From: G965267605 sp965267605
GTDB taxonomy: Bacteria > Bacteroidota > Bacteroidia > Flavobacteriales_E > Vicingaceae
DNA length: 64,000 nt
Assembly: GCA_965267605.1 (NCBI GenBank)
Contig: OZ254088.1
Span: 3,534,001 to 3,598,000 of the forward strand
Reading direction: 5' to 3'
The position numbers and the translations under genes are program-made. Shown here piece after piece: positions 7,822 through 15,561 of the stretch; position 1 is the first letter of the stretch, and every line of letters starts with the position of its first letter. A model generated the notes under the pieces. The model saw only the letters and a program-made list of their open reading frames with translations, searched no databases and was not told where the DNA came from.

Positions 7822-7940
7822 TCCAAATCGAATGGGCCCGACTCCTGTAAATAATTCAAATGTGGAACTCGTACATAAACAGTTCTAATAAATGTGAAAC
7901 TAACGGATTACTCTACACATAGCTCCAGTATTCGATCAAT

Positions 7941-8009
7941 TCACTCTTCCTTCTCTGAGTATAATTCATGACCATTCCTGAGTATAACATATGCATCCTG
8001 ATATAAAGA
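7941..8009 (-). pseudogene. Possible toxin or immunity C-terminal remnant
   Basis: Immediately after hairpin T5 in minus-strand direction, a frame reads SLYQDAYVILRNGHELYSEK and stops at 7943-7941. It has no start and is followed by the damaged 7459-7821 gene. Its position between terminator and immunity gene mirrors the toxin tails at 2056 and 8493. The evidence is thin. Confidence 0.3.
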
Positions 8010-8036
8010 AAAAGCGCAGCCCTAAGGCTACGCTTT
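8009..8036 (-). terminator. Terminator hairpin T5 of the repeated family
   Basis: On the plus strand AGCGCAGCC (8013-8021), loop CTAA and GGCTACGCT (8026-8034) pair with one mismatch and have A and T runs on either side. It lies downstream of the minus-strand gene 8068-8490 and would end its transcript. Confidence 0.8.
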
Positions 8037-8067
8037 TGTTAATTTCCATGCTTGCCACAAATAACAG

Positions 8068-8490
8068 TTACCGAACACTAGTAATCCATCTAAGGTAGAA
8101 CGCCTTCTGTTCTTCGTAAGTAACGATACCACCAATTTCATCAGGTTCCACAGGGTCAAAAATATCGACTGCCTCCATACTCTCTCTACCCCGCTCGTAA
8201 AATCTATACGCTTTGAGACCCGACCCCATATCCCGTTGCATACCTGATGGAAACACGTTGCGCAGACTACCTTTTACGAGAATCTTATACCCCCGTTTCT
8301 CCACATCTTCACGCATCTTCATTAACACTTCAAAATAATCCGAGCCTTGAAATTTATCGATACTGAATACAGCCTTGCTGTCTCGTTTGATGCATACAGA
8401 AACATCATACCCTGCACCACCCAGCTCCACTTCAACAACCGTCCGTTTGCCCTTATCGTACTCAATCTCTATTTCTCTAGTACTTGCCAT
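8068..8490 (-). CDS. Putative orphan immunity protein
   Basis: This is a 140-residue soluble protein with ATG at 8490, two nucleotides after the stop of a toxin-tail remnant. It begins with beta strands (REIEIEYDKGKRTVVEVEL), has a helix (YFEVLMKMREDVEKRG) and ends with EIGGIVTYEEQKAFYLRWI. I do not recognise the family. The tight coupling to a toxin tail and the following terminator T5 make an immunity role likely. Confidence 0.6.
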   Translation of the reverse strand: MASTREIEIEYDKGKRTVVEVELGGAGYDVSVCIKRDSKAVFSIDKFQGSDYFEVLMKMREDVEKRGYKILVKGSLRNVFPSGMQRDMGSGLKAYRFYERGRESMEAVDIFDPVEPDEIGGIVTYEEQKAFYLRWITSVR

Positions 8491-8492
8491 AG

Positions 8493-8570
8493 TTAGGGTT
8501 CTTTACAGACGGTTCCGTAGTATTCGTTCATGAAACGCGTCACTACATTTTGACCAGTCAAATATCGTAT
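8493..8570 (-). pseudogene. Toxin C-terminal remnant before an immunity gene
   Basis: On the minus strand a frame reads IRYLTGQNVVTRFMNEYYG, then TVCKEP, and stops at 8495-8493, two bases before the ATG of the 8068-8490 gene. 'VVTRF' close to the end, with a stop abutting an immunity start, is typical of a polymorphic-toxin C-terminus. The open frame reaches a stop about 45 bp further upstream, so nearly all of the toxin is gone. Confidence 0.5.
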
Positions 8571-8630
8571 CCAAAGAGTCAAGCATGAGTAATAGGTATG
8601 CCAAGCTCTGCTTTTAGCTTAAGCCAATAA

Positions 8631-8975
8631 TCAAGATAAACACGACTCTGCAAACAGTATGGCCGTACAAATAAATATGGCCTCAAACAGGATAAACAGC
8701 AATATGCCACGCTTGGTTACTTTACTGCGCCTTTCAATTATTCTCCAATAAGTTCTGTTGATAAAGAACAATGGAAAGACTGCAGCGAATGCCGCAATGC
8801 ACGAAACTATCATAGAATTATTGCACGACACCCCCAACAAATGGCAGATCAACCAGAAAATACCAACCAGTATCCTAGTCGTCATGAAAAAGGCAACGGT
8901 GATTGAAATTGAATCACCGCGCCTAAAGACTACGGACTGTGTGTAGAGGAAATCGGCTAACCACTCTCGCATCAT
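8631..8975 (-). CDS. Three-helix membrane protein, likely immunity protein of RHS tip B
   Basis: This 114-residue protein has ATG at 8975, 5 bp after the stop of the RHS tip B gene. It has three hydrophobic segments: about residues 26-47 (ITVAFFMTTRILVGIFWLI), 53-72 (NSMIVSCIAAFAAVFPLFF) and 90-110 (GILLFILFEAIFICTAILF). Immunity proteins of pore-forming toxins are typically small multi-helix inner-membrane proteins, which would fit the hydrophobic glycine-rich toxin upstream. The position makes the pairing likely; the mechanism is inference. Confidence 0.65.
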   Translation of the reverse strand: MMREWLADFLYTQSVVFRRGDSISITVAFFMTTRILVGIFWLICHLLGVSCNNSMIVSCIAAFAAVFPLFFINRTYWRIIERRSKVTKRGILLFILFEAIFICTAILFAESCLS

Positions 8976-8980
8976 TAAAT

Positions 8981-10123
8981 TTAATCATTAAACATGTCTC
9001 TTATTGCGTTTCGCAACCTTTCATGCGCTTCCTGCTTCCTTGCTGCGTCTCTAGCTCCGCGTAAAGCACCGTCATATGGACTAAAGGAAGCCAAGTATCT
9101 CTCGTCTGCAGTTTGCGCCTTGAGTGCTGGTTTGAATCTTGCGAAATAACCCGCACTAACCCAAAATCCAGATTGAGTGAATGATGCGGTGTTAAAGGCA
9201 AGATCAGCGCCAAGCTCAACCCCCTTCCCTCCAAATCCGATTCCGTAATTGGGGTTCTTCTTGTAGTCATACCATATGAAACCATACCCTGCTACTCCAA
9301 GTCCCTGATTAACATAACCTAACCCTCTACTTGCAGAAAGTAATTTCCTTCCTTGACGAATGGCAGGAGGGTTAGTTCCGTGATAATGACCATATTCCGT
9401 ACCATACCACTTCAGATTGTTCCCAAACTTATACTCCTTCAAACTATTCATCATGAACTTACCCGCTGATTGCAGTCCATACTCAGCTACGTATCCAGAT
9501 AGCACCAATGTATTATGGGCTGCGGATAACTCGGTATTGATTGACTCAATGAAACTGCTGTAACCTTCGTTCTTAAAGTCCTCCGCTTTTATCTTCTTTG
9601 AGGTTTTAGATATATCAGTGAAACTTACGAACTTACCGGTAATTGCAGACCTGAATAAAGTAGTGGTTTTAACCTCGGTTGAGATCGTAATCTCCGGGGA
9701 GCTGTGCACACTATTCCCCTCACTTTCGTTATAGTACTCAACGGTTAAAGACGAACTGGTGTATATAAGCATCCTACCCATTGCTAATTGAGATTCTCGT
9801 GAGGTAACAGAAGTTGTTGTTCGCTTATACTTATCGTGTGCGCCCCCCTCTCCATTGATGTCTACCTGACTTGTAGGTCGGTTGGAAAAGTACGCATAAG
9901 GGCTTTGCCAAGCATAATCAGATTCACGAGGATCTGTCGAGAACATTCGCCCTGTTCGAGGATCAAACATTCTGGCACCCAAATCATAGTGATTCTTCGA
10001 TCCCGGTTTCGCTTCAGCATCGTATTCCGCACCATTGAACCCATACCTAAACGTCTGGCTACCAATGTGCTCGCGGGCTGGCTGTGCCATACCAAACGGA
10101 TAGTAATCCGTGGCATTCAGCAC
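8981..10123 (-). CDS. Orphan RHS tip B: RHS core fragment plus toxin
   Basis: The frame encodes about 60 residues of RHS core (LNATDYYPFGMAQPA, RYGFNGAEYD, FDPRTGRMFSTDP, SPYAYF) and then a 310-residue variable region. Upstream the frame closes at a TAA after VVSISGTSIADV, so the main RHS body is absent. GTG 10123 is only a formal start. The variable region holds a hydrophobic glycine-rich stretch (GLGYVNQGLGVAGYGFIWY, GIGFGGKGVELGADLAF), which suggests a membrane-active toxin, and ends in a charged helix. It is probably silent here and expressed only if joined to the RHS core by inversion. Confidence 0.75.
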   Translation of the reverse strand: MLNATDYYPFGMAQPAREHIGSQTFRYGFNGAEYDAEAKPGSKNHYDLGARMFDPRTGRMFSTDPRESDYAWQSPYAYFSNRPTSQVDINGEGGAHDKYKRTTTSVTSRESQLAMGRMLIYTSSSLTVEYYNESEGNSVHSSPEITISTEVKTTTLFRSAITGKFVSFTDISKTSKKIKAEDFKNEGYSSFIESINTELSAAHNTLVLSGYVAEYGLQSAGKFMMNSLKEYKFGNNLKWYGTEYGHYHGTNPPAIRQGRKLLSASRGLGYVNQGLGVAGYGFIWYDYKKNPNYGIGFGGKGVELGADLAFNTASFTQSGFWVSAGYFARFKPALKAQTADERYLASFSPYDGALRGARDAARKQEAHERLRNAIRDMFND

Positions 10124-10132
10124 ATCCGCAAT
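10031..10132 (-). repeat. Inverted RHS-core repeat, copy 2
   Basis: This is the reverse complement of 428-529 with four mismatches over 102 bp. Homology ends at about 10132, inside the inverted repeat at 10120-10140. Confidence 0.9.
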
Positions 10133-10140
10133 GGATGTGC
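10120..10140. other. Candidate tyrosine-recombinase site 2 (8-5-8 inverted repeat)
   Basis: GCACATCC (10120-10127), spacer GCAAT and GGATGTGC (10133-10140) form a perfect inverted repeat. Tyrosine recombinases bind such paired arms and exchange strands across a 5-8 bp spacer. The site lies exactly at the edge of RHS homology and 79 bp from the stop codon of a tyrosine recombinase gene. Its spacer recurs in opposite orientation at 428-432. Function is inferred. Confidence 0.5.
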
Positions 10141-10218
10141 CAGATATGGATACAACATAAAGAAGATCAGTATGTTAGGAATGTGAAAAAATCATTGATC
10201 TGCGCAAAAAAAGTTGGT

Positions 10219-11283
10219 TTAGAACGATTTCAGGCGCTCGTGAACGGCATCAATTTCATCATCTACTAGCATTTGAGAATACTTCACGTACCGCCAAAAT
10301 TCCTTACTGCCCGGAGCATGACCTGAAATGCCTCTCACGATCTCTTCCCGAACACCCAGTGCCAGGTATGTAGTGATACCGGTTCTTCGCATGGTGTGAC
10401 TGGTTACCAGGTCACAGAAGCGGTACGAACGTTTGGTCTTCTTGTTGAGATAGAGCTCTTGTGGCACCCCGCGTTTCATTCGAAGTTTAGGTGTAGGTTC
10501 GGTCCAACCAGCCTTTTCACAGATCACCTTCACGTGCTTGTTGATAGTGTCTGTATGTCTGCCTGGAAGCAATTGTTTCCCACCTGGCCTTCGGTAACGC
10601 TCAATGATCTCGATGCAGTAATCCGGAAGCTTCACCCGTGTAAATGCCTGTGTCTTGGTGGAACGTTTTTGAAGATAGGTCTCTCCATTCATTTGTACCA
10701 GATCGCTTTGCTTCAGGGCCATCAGGTCGCTTACCCGAAGTGCAACAGTGCAACCAAAAACAAAAATGTCCTTCACCACCTTTTCACCTGGCTCCAGTTG
10801 TTGGTCAAATTCCTGATCGTAGATAAGGAATTTCAATCGGTCCGGGCTGAGGGCCACGATCTGCACTTCCTCATGCATCACGTGAAATTGCTGATGAAAA
10901 TTTCCAATGGCGTACCCACGCTCATTATGAACGTAATTGAAGAATGAACGGATCATCTTCACCTGATGGCCCACGTAATTGTCGTACTGGTTCTTTCGGG
11001 TATAAAGGAAGTCTGTATACTTCCGGTAGAAGTTTTTCCAGTACCGATTCTCTCGTTGAAACTCTTGCTTGTTCTTTCCGGAAAGAACACGAAAGCGCAA
11101 CTCCAATCCGGAACGTTCACAAAATTCGAGGAGGTTGGATCGGAGCAGCTGGTAATTCTCAATGGTCCTGCTCCGTAAAAGTCTACCATTGGATTTTAAT
11201 CTTTTTCCTTTCTGGCAATCGTTGATGAATTCATCCAGTAAGGGAAAAAGAGGAATCTCTTTTCCTGCAGTTTTTCCGCTCAT
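10219..11283 (-). CDS. Tyrosine recombinase (phage-integrase family)
   Basis: This 354-residue protein has an N-terminal SAM-like DNA-binding domain (about residues 10-125) and a C-terminal catalytic domain. Visible catalytic residues are Arg183 (ALRVSDL), a lysine near 210 (RSTKTQ), His296-x-x-Arg299 (HTMRR), His322 (SGHAPG) and a nucleophile Tyr at 332 or 335 (WRYVKYSQ). The set looks intact. It ends 79 bp from a perfect inverted repeat at the border of the inverted RHS tip. No phage or conjugation genes are nearby, so local DNA inversion or cassette exchange is more plausible than prophage integration. Serving the RHS locus is inference. Confidence 0.9.
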   Translation of the reverse strand: MSGKTAGKEIPLFPLLDEFINDCQKGKRLKSNGRLLRSRTIENYQLLRSNLLEFCERSGLELRFRVLSGKNKQEFQRENRYWKNFYRKYTDFLYTRKNQYDNYVGHQVKMIRSFFNYVHNERGYAIGNFHQQFHVMHEEVQIVALSPDRLKFLIYDQEFDQQLEPGEKVVKDIFVFGCTVALRVSDLMALKQSDLVQMNGETYLQKRSTKTQAFTRVKLPDYCIEIIERYRRPGGKQLLPGRHTDTINKHVKVICEKAGWTEPTPKLRMKRGVPQELYLNKKTKRSYRFCDLVTSHTMRRTGITTYLALGVREEIVRGISGHAPGSKEFWRYVKYSQMLVDDEIDAVHERLKSF

Positions 11284-11341
11284 GATTTACGTTTTGATGA
11301 AGGCTAAAAGTAAGCTGTCAGACGCATCCCACATACGGAAT

Positions 11342-12637
11342 TTAGGCGCACAGGGCATTGAACTCAGCGATGAGTCGCTCAGTACATCCCTTTCTACTGT
11401 ACCGTAAATGGTTGTCATTGCCTATTTGAGCTGGGTCAGAATCTACACGGTATAGGGATAGATACTTTAAAAAGTATGCAGCTATACCTGAGATGTTGTT
11501 ATAGCTCACCATTGGATCTTTACCACATTCGGCAAGAACGGTGGCAGCATTCCCATCTTCCGGGCCGATGGCCAGTATAGGTCGTTGGGTAGCCAAATAC
11601 TCGAATATCTTTCCTGTAAGAATGCTCTGATTGTTCTCATCCATGGGTACAGGTAACAGCAACAGGTGAGCGTTTTGCATATGTTGGATAGCCTCATGAT
11701 GTGGCACAAACTGCTCTTGCACGATCAGCTCTTCAATACCATGTGCTGTCCACGATGATACTACACTATCGTGAACGTTGCCGGTTACACGCAGTTGAAA
11801 ATTCTTGTTCGAAATCTGCCTGGCTTCCTTCAGCATCGCCAATGTCTTCCACAGTCCAGTCACATTTTGATTTGCTTTGAAGTTACCGACATAGGCAAGT
11901 GTGAACTTTTCATACGTGGTAGGTGAGAGGTCTTGAAAATCGGTATCGTCAAATCCATTGGGAATGGTAACGATCTCTTTTGCTCTTTCCTTCAACTCCT
12001 GTGTGATACCTGGGGACGTGGTTACCACCATATCAGCGGAAGAGACTACCTCATCTTCCAGAGATTTGTCTTTTATGATGGAAGCGTTGCTTCTTATCAA
12101 ATGCTGATTGTAATACACGGTGGTCCATGGGTCCCGGAAATCTGCCACCCATCTGATCCCGAATTCCTTCTGTAGTTGCAACCCTACTAAATGTGTACTG
12201 TGCGGTGGACCGGTAGTAACCACCAGATCTGGCTTTTCCTTTTTAATGATCTCTTTAGCCTGTTGGTAGGCGAACTGATTCCAACCTTTTCGTGCATCCG
12301 GAATGAAGAAATTTGACCGTATGTAAATGGCAAGTTTTTCAAATCCTTTGGGATCACTTTTTAGTGTGTCTGATACTTCTACTGTTTTCCCTTGTTTCCC
12401 ACGCAGGAAGTTATAAACCGCAAAGGGTTCCCGGGTCTTTGTTTTAAAGACGGAAGTAGAAGCACCCACATCCTTATGCAGCGAATGATCAACATTGGGA
12501 TAGCTGCCATTTTTAACTGTAATAACAATAGGTTCCCACTCATATTCCGAAAGGTATTTACAGAATTTCAACCACCGTTGTACTCCGGGACCAGAACCTG
12601 GTGGCCAATAATAAGTGATGATCAACGCCTTTTTCAT
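11342..12637 (-). CDS. Glycosyltransferase, family 4-like
   Basis: This 431-residue protein starts KKALIITYYWPPGSGPGVQ, the usual N-terminal loop of family 4-like glycosyltransferases in Bacteroidota, which transfer a sugar from a nucleotide donor in the cytoplasm. The first Rossmann domain includes PDLVVTTGPPHSTHL and WVADFRDPW; the second starts at about residue 230 with LAYVGNF. The donor-binding region has SILTGKIFEYLATQRPILAI with the conserved glutamate. The closing part (ISGIAAYFLKYLSLY) is normal, so the gene appears complete. It opens the glycan gene set to its right. Confidence 0.88.
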   Translation of the reverse strand: MKKALIITYYWPPGSGPGVQRWLKFCKYLSEYEWEPIVITVKNGSYPNVDHSLHKDVGASTSVFKTKTREPFAVYNFLRGKQGKTVEVSDTLKSDPKGFEKLAIYIRSNFFIPDARKGWNQFAYQQAKEIIKKEKPDLVVTTGPPHSTHLVGLQLQKEFGIRWVADFRDPWTTVYYNQHLIRSNASIIKDKSLEDEVVSSADMVVTTSPGITQELKERAKEIVTIPNGFDDTDFQDLSPTTYEKFTLAYVGNFKANQNVTGLWKTLAMLKEARQISNKNFQLRVTGNVHDSVVSSWTAHGIEELIVQEQFVPHHEAIQHMQNAHLLLLPVPMDENNQSILTGKIFEYLATQRPILAIGPEDGNAATVLAECGKDPMVSYNNISGIAAYFLKYLSLYRVDSDPAQIGNDNHLRYSRKGCTERLIAEFNALCA

Positions 12638-13014
12638 AGTGCTTCCTGGCTAATCAGGTAAATGATGCGCGGTTGTACTCCGGTTTCGAGGAACAGAGCG
12701 TTGCTTGTCTTTTGGTCAACTGCTCTCTTCGTTAGTTTGGTGTAGAGTGTGTTACCGTTTGAACCAACACTTTGTTCCTCTCGTGGGATTTGTACCGGAG
12801 TTTGGCGCAGAACGCGCCAGCGCACTAAACCCTTAAACCACTTTTTACTTTCTGATACCAAAGTAGGCGGATGATTATGCCATCTGTTGGTGTGAAAAAC
12901 GGAATTCTGGAATGGCTCCTAAGTGTATTTACCTATTCGATCTAATGAATAGGCCATTAAACCTATAATCAGGAGTGAAATAGTTGGAATTACCTAAATG
13001 AATAAGCCAAGTTC
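12638..13014. other. Intergenic region with a short inverted repeat
   Basis: This 377-bp gap separates the divergent genes at 12637 and 13015 and must hold both promoters. I see no convincing gene; a 75-codon minus-strand frame at 12634-12861 has no recognisable content. CCTATTC (12932-12938) and GAATAGG (12947-12953) form a perfect inverted repeat with an 8-nt spacer about 60 bp before the start at 13015, a possible operator or RNA hairpin. Confidence 0.35.
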
Positions 13015-14088
13015 ATGGGAGATTTGCCCCAAAAGGCTATCACAATGGAAATGAAGTTTGTACCACTCCTGGCCGATCCGATTTCAGGAGAGCCATTGAA
13101 GCTGATAAGCTTCAAACAAGAGAGAACCAATATTGTATATGGTTTGCTGGTTCATGAAGGGTCGAACAGGGTCTATCCTATTCAAGAAGGACTTCCCATT
13201 CTTCTTCCTCAAAGCATGGATGATGACTTTGTGTCAAAGTTCTCCGGAGAATTAGAATATCTAGGTGTATCAAGGGAAGAAAATTACTCACATAAAAGAG
13301 GTTATTGGAGCTTCTCATCCGAGTGGGAACATTTCTTTGATAAGGGCATGGATAAAACGTGGGGCTGGTCGGATACCGATAGGTACAACCAGTTTCTTAT
13401 GGAAACTCAAACGGATGAAGTGGATTTGAAGGACCTGGTCGTTCTGGATGCAGGTTGTGGGAATGGACGGCTTACTGAAAGGATAGCTGAGCGTGCGAAG
13501 CTTGCAATTGGTATTGACTACTCAGACAGTGTGCGTTGGGCAGAGAAAAATAGAAAGTCATCCAACGTATGTTTTGTAAAGGGAGATTTACAAATGCTTC
13601 CTGTAGCCAGAGGGAACTTTGATATAACTGTTGCTAACGGAGTTATTCACCACACCAAATCTACTGAAACCACATTCACGAGTCTTGCCCGATCTGTGGG
13701 AACGCAGGGCAAGTTGTATGTGTGGTTATACTCCCGTAAAGGGGACGGCAAGTGGCGATTAAAAAGACGATTTTTTGATTGCGCTCGCGCAGTGGTGTGT
13801 CGCTTTCCCGGGGCCCTCCAAACGACAATCGTAAAACTGTTTTCAACGACCCTCAGCTGGTTCCATAAATACGATAGAATGTATTTGGAAGTGGCCATGT
13901 ATGATTCACTTACTCCTAGATGGAGGCACTACCATACCCCGGAAGAAGTTGCTTTATGGTATCACGCTGCAGGATTTGGCCCATTGGTACTTACGCATTT
14001 TGACAATTCATATGGGTTCGGTGTTGTTGGAAGAAAACAAAAAGAAAGTATTACCCCTGGAGAGAATTACGGGCTAAAGGTAGCGTAA
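13015..14088 (+). CDS. SAM-dependent methyltransferase with Trm112-like N-terminus
   Basis: This 357-residue protein has a short N-terminal domain (LLADPISGEPLKLIS, VYPIQEGLPILLP) like Trm112/YcaR modules that precede methyltransferases, here without zinc cysteines. A class I methyltransferase fold follows with motif I LDAGCGNGRLTERIAE near residue 146, an acidic residue after the second strand (GIDYSDS) and FDITVANGVIHHT. It probably methylates a small molecule or a sugar of the surface glycan, given neighbouring glycosyltransferases; the substrate is unknown. A second ATG at residue 11 or 13 is possible. Confidence 0.85.
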   Translation: MGDLPQKAITMEMKFVPLLADPISGEPLKLISFKQERTNIVYGLLVHEGSNRVYPIQEGLPILLPQSMDDDFVSKFSGELEYLGVSREENYSHKRGYWSFSSEWEHFFDKGMDKTWGWSDTDRYNQFLMETQTDEVDLKDLVVLDAGCGNGRLTERIAERAKLAIGIDYSDSVRWAEKNRKSSNVCFVKGDLQMLPVARGNFDITVANGVIHHTKSTETTFTSLARSVGTQGKLYVWLYSRKGDGKWRLKRRFFDCARAVVCRFPGALQTTIVKLFSTTLSWFHKYDRMYLEVAMYDSLTPRWRHYHTPEEVALWYHAAGFGPLVLTHFDNSYGFGVVGRKQKESITPGENYGLKVA

Positions 14089-14114
14089 AGGTATTCGGTT
14101 GAACTACTTTAGCT

Positions 14115-14753
14115 TTAGTGATAGCCAAACGAGTTCAGGTCGTTGTAGTATATGGAATGCACCTTGTTGAGGGCACTACTACATAGAATGATCTCACGCT
14201 TATGACTTGCATTGTTATGAGGAATACGCATGTTCGGTAAGCCAGTTTCCTGGACCACTTTTCTGAAATCGCGGGCAAAAAACTCAAATCGACCAATGAA
14301 GTCTACGGACCGAAGGTCAATTAAGGAACTTTGAGAGCGAATATGTTGATCACATTTGTTAATGTTCAAATCTTGCATCCATTCAATAAAACACTCAATG
14401 TTTTGGAAGGCTAACCAAGTGTCATGGTCGAACCCGAAATAGTTGGATTCAACAACTTTGTTTTTCCATGCGCTAAGAAGTCGATCAACAGGGTGTCGTA
14501 CAAAAGCAAACTTGAAGTAGTTCTCATAACACTTCGGGAAGTATCCGACTTCAGAACTGTATATGTATCCTGAGGATTCGGTTGTTGACTCCTTGAAGTA
14601 AGCATCTATGGTTCGGGTTGCTACTTTCGCCACTCGATACCACAGGGTTTTATATTGGTTAGAATAGCACAGGTAGTATGTATTCCTTGAGACAGGGGTT
14701 GCCAGGTACTTATTAATGTAAAAGTGACGAACCTTGGAATACAGTTTTTGCAT
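14115..14753 (-). CDS. Sulfotransferase family 2 protein
   Basis: This 212-residue protein carries both PAPS-binding signatures of carbohydrate sulfotransferases. The 5'-phosphosulfate loop is KVATRTIDAYF near residue 43, and the 3'-phosphate motif is FVRHPVDRLLSAWKNKV near residue 83. The C-terminus (GLPNMRIPHNNASH) resembles the 'H.N.S' ending of the family. It likely transfers sulfate to a sugar of an extracellular polysaccharide. It is convergent with the methyltransferase gene at 13015-14088, 26 bp apart. Confidence 0.85.
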   Translation of the reverse strand: MQKLYSKVRHFYINKYLATPVSRNTYYLCYSNQYKTLWYRVAKVATRTIDAYFKESTTESSGYIYSSEVGYFPKCYENYFKFAFVRHPVDRLLSAWKNKVVESNYFGFDHDTWLAFQNIECFIEWMQDLNINKCDQHIRSQSSLIDLRSVDFIGRFEFFARDFRKVVQETGLPNMRIPHNNASHKREIILCSSALNKVHSIYYNDLNSFGYH

Positions 14754-14887
14754 ATTTCAAGTTTGCCATACTTGTACATAATGCATTGCGTAATTGAAGG
14801 TATTTTACTTAACGAAATAAACCTATTGGTTGGAGTAGTTTGCAGTAGGGGAGAGTCGATGTTGTGTGCGAGTTTTAGCTCAAAGCA

Positions 14888-15559
14888 ATGTCTATGATGA
14901 ACAAGATTAAAACCCGGTTATTTAAGCATTTCTATAGGAATCAGACCATCGGGGAATTGATATCAGTTTTATTGACAGACATGGAGAATGAGCTTCCTCA
15001 ACATCCTATTTTTGTTGAGACGGGGAGTGGAATCTCTACGGTAAGTTTGGCAAGGTTGGGAGGCAGATTCAATGCGAAGGTCCATTCGTGCGATTTCAAT
15101 CCTCCTAAACTGGGCTATCTGCTAGAGAATGTTGGAAGCGTGGATAATGTGCAATTTCATGAGGGAGATAGCCTCTCCAGCTTGACAGAATTGTGTTCTC
15201 AGTTGGATCAGGTGGATTTCTTGTTTCTGGATTCCGCAGCTTCAGCCCTACACACGTTTCAAGAATTTAAGATTGCTGAGCCTTTGCTTAAACCAGGTAG
15301 TTGTGTGCTAATTGATAATGCTGCACATCCGAAGCAAAGACTTAGGCTCGGTCCATGTAGGAAGGGGAAAATCCTTGTGCCTTACCTCCTCGCTTCAGCG
15401 GATTGGGAGGTTAGTTTTTATCCTAGAACTGCAGATTCAATGGTTGCAGCATATCGCAGATCTGAGGGTTATTATGCGGATGGGGAGTATGAGCACCCAG
15501 ATTACGTGGATGAATGGGAAAAACACTTCTTCCAGCAACTGACGGTCTTAGGCTCTTAG
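14888..15559 (+). CDS. SAM-dependent methyltransferase
   Basis: This 223-residue protein has a glycine motif after a beta strand (FVETGSGISTVSLARLGG), an acidic loop (VHSCDFNPPKL), an aspartate pair (VDFLFLDSAAS) and GSCVLIDNA. The pattern fits class I methyltransferases of the type often seen among glycan genes. The N-terminus is basic (NKIKTRLFKHFYRNQ). It is followed after 2 bp by a family 9 glycosyltransferase, so the two form an operon. The substrate cannot be told. Confidence 0.75.
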   Translation: MSMMNKIKTRLFKHFYRNQTIGELISVLLTDMENELPQHPIFVETGSGISTVSLARLGGRFNAKVHSCDFNPPKLGYLLENVGSVDNVQFHEGDSLSSLTELCSQLDQVDFLFLDSAASALHTFQEFKIAEPLLKPGSCVLIDNAAHPKQRLRLGPCRKGKILVPYLLASADWEVSFYPRTADSMVAAYRRSEGYYADGEYEHPDYVDEWEKHFFQQLTVLGS

Positions 15560-15561
15560 TG

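Noticed and set aside
8574..8630. Further immunity C-terminal fragment (DYWLKLKAELGIPITHA) behind the membrane protein gene
   Set aside because: The frame is open for only about 20 codons and has no start or supporting context.
10219..11283. Prophage or integrative element marked by the tyrosine recombinase
   Set aside because: No phage structural, replication, conjugation or tRNA genes are nearby; the neighbours are RHS tips and glycan genes.
12634..12861. 75-codon minus-strand frame abutting the glycosyltransferase start
   Set aside because: It has a 4-bp overlap with the next gene, which looks operon-like, but the peptide has no hydrophobic, structural or family pattern and lies in the presumed promoter region.
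14073..14113. Bidirectional terminator between the convergent genes at 14088 and 14115
   Set aside because: The arms GCTAAAGGTAG and CTACTTTAGC need a bulge and a 20-nt loop, which is too weak to list as a feature.
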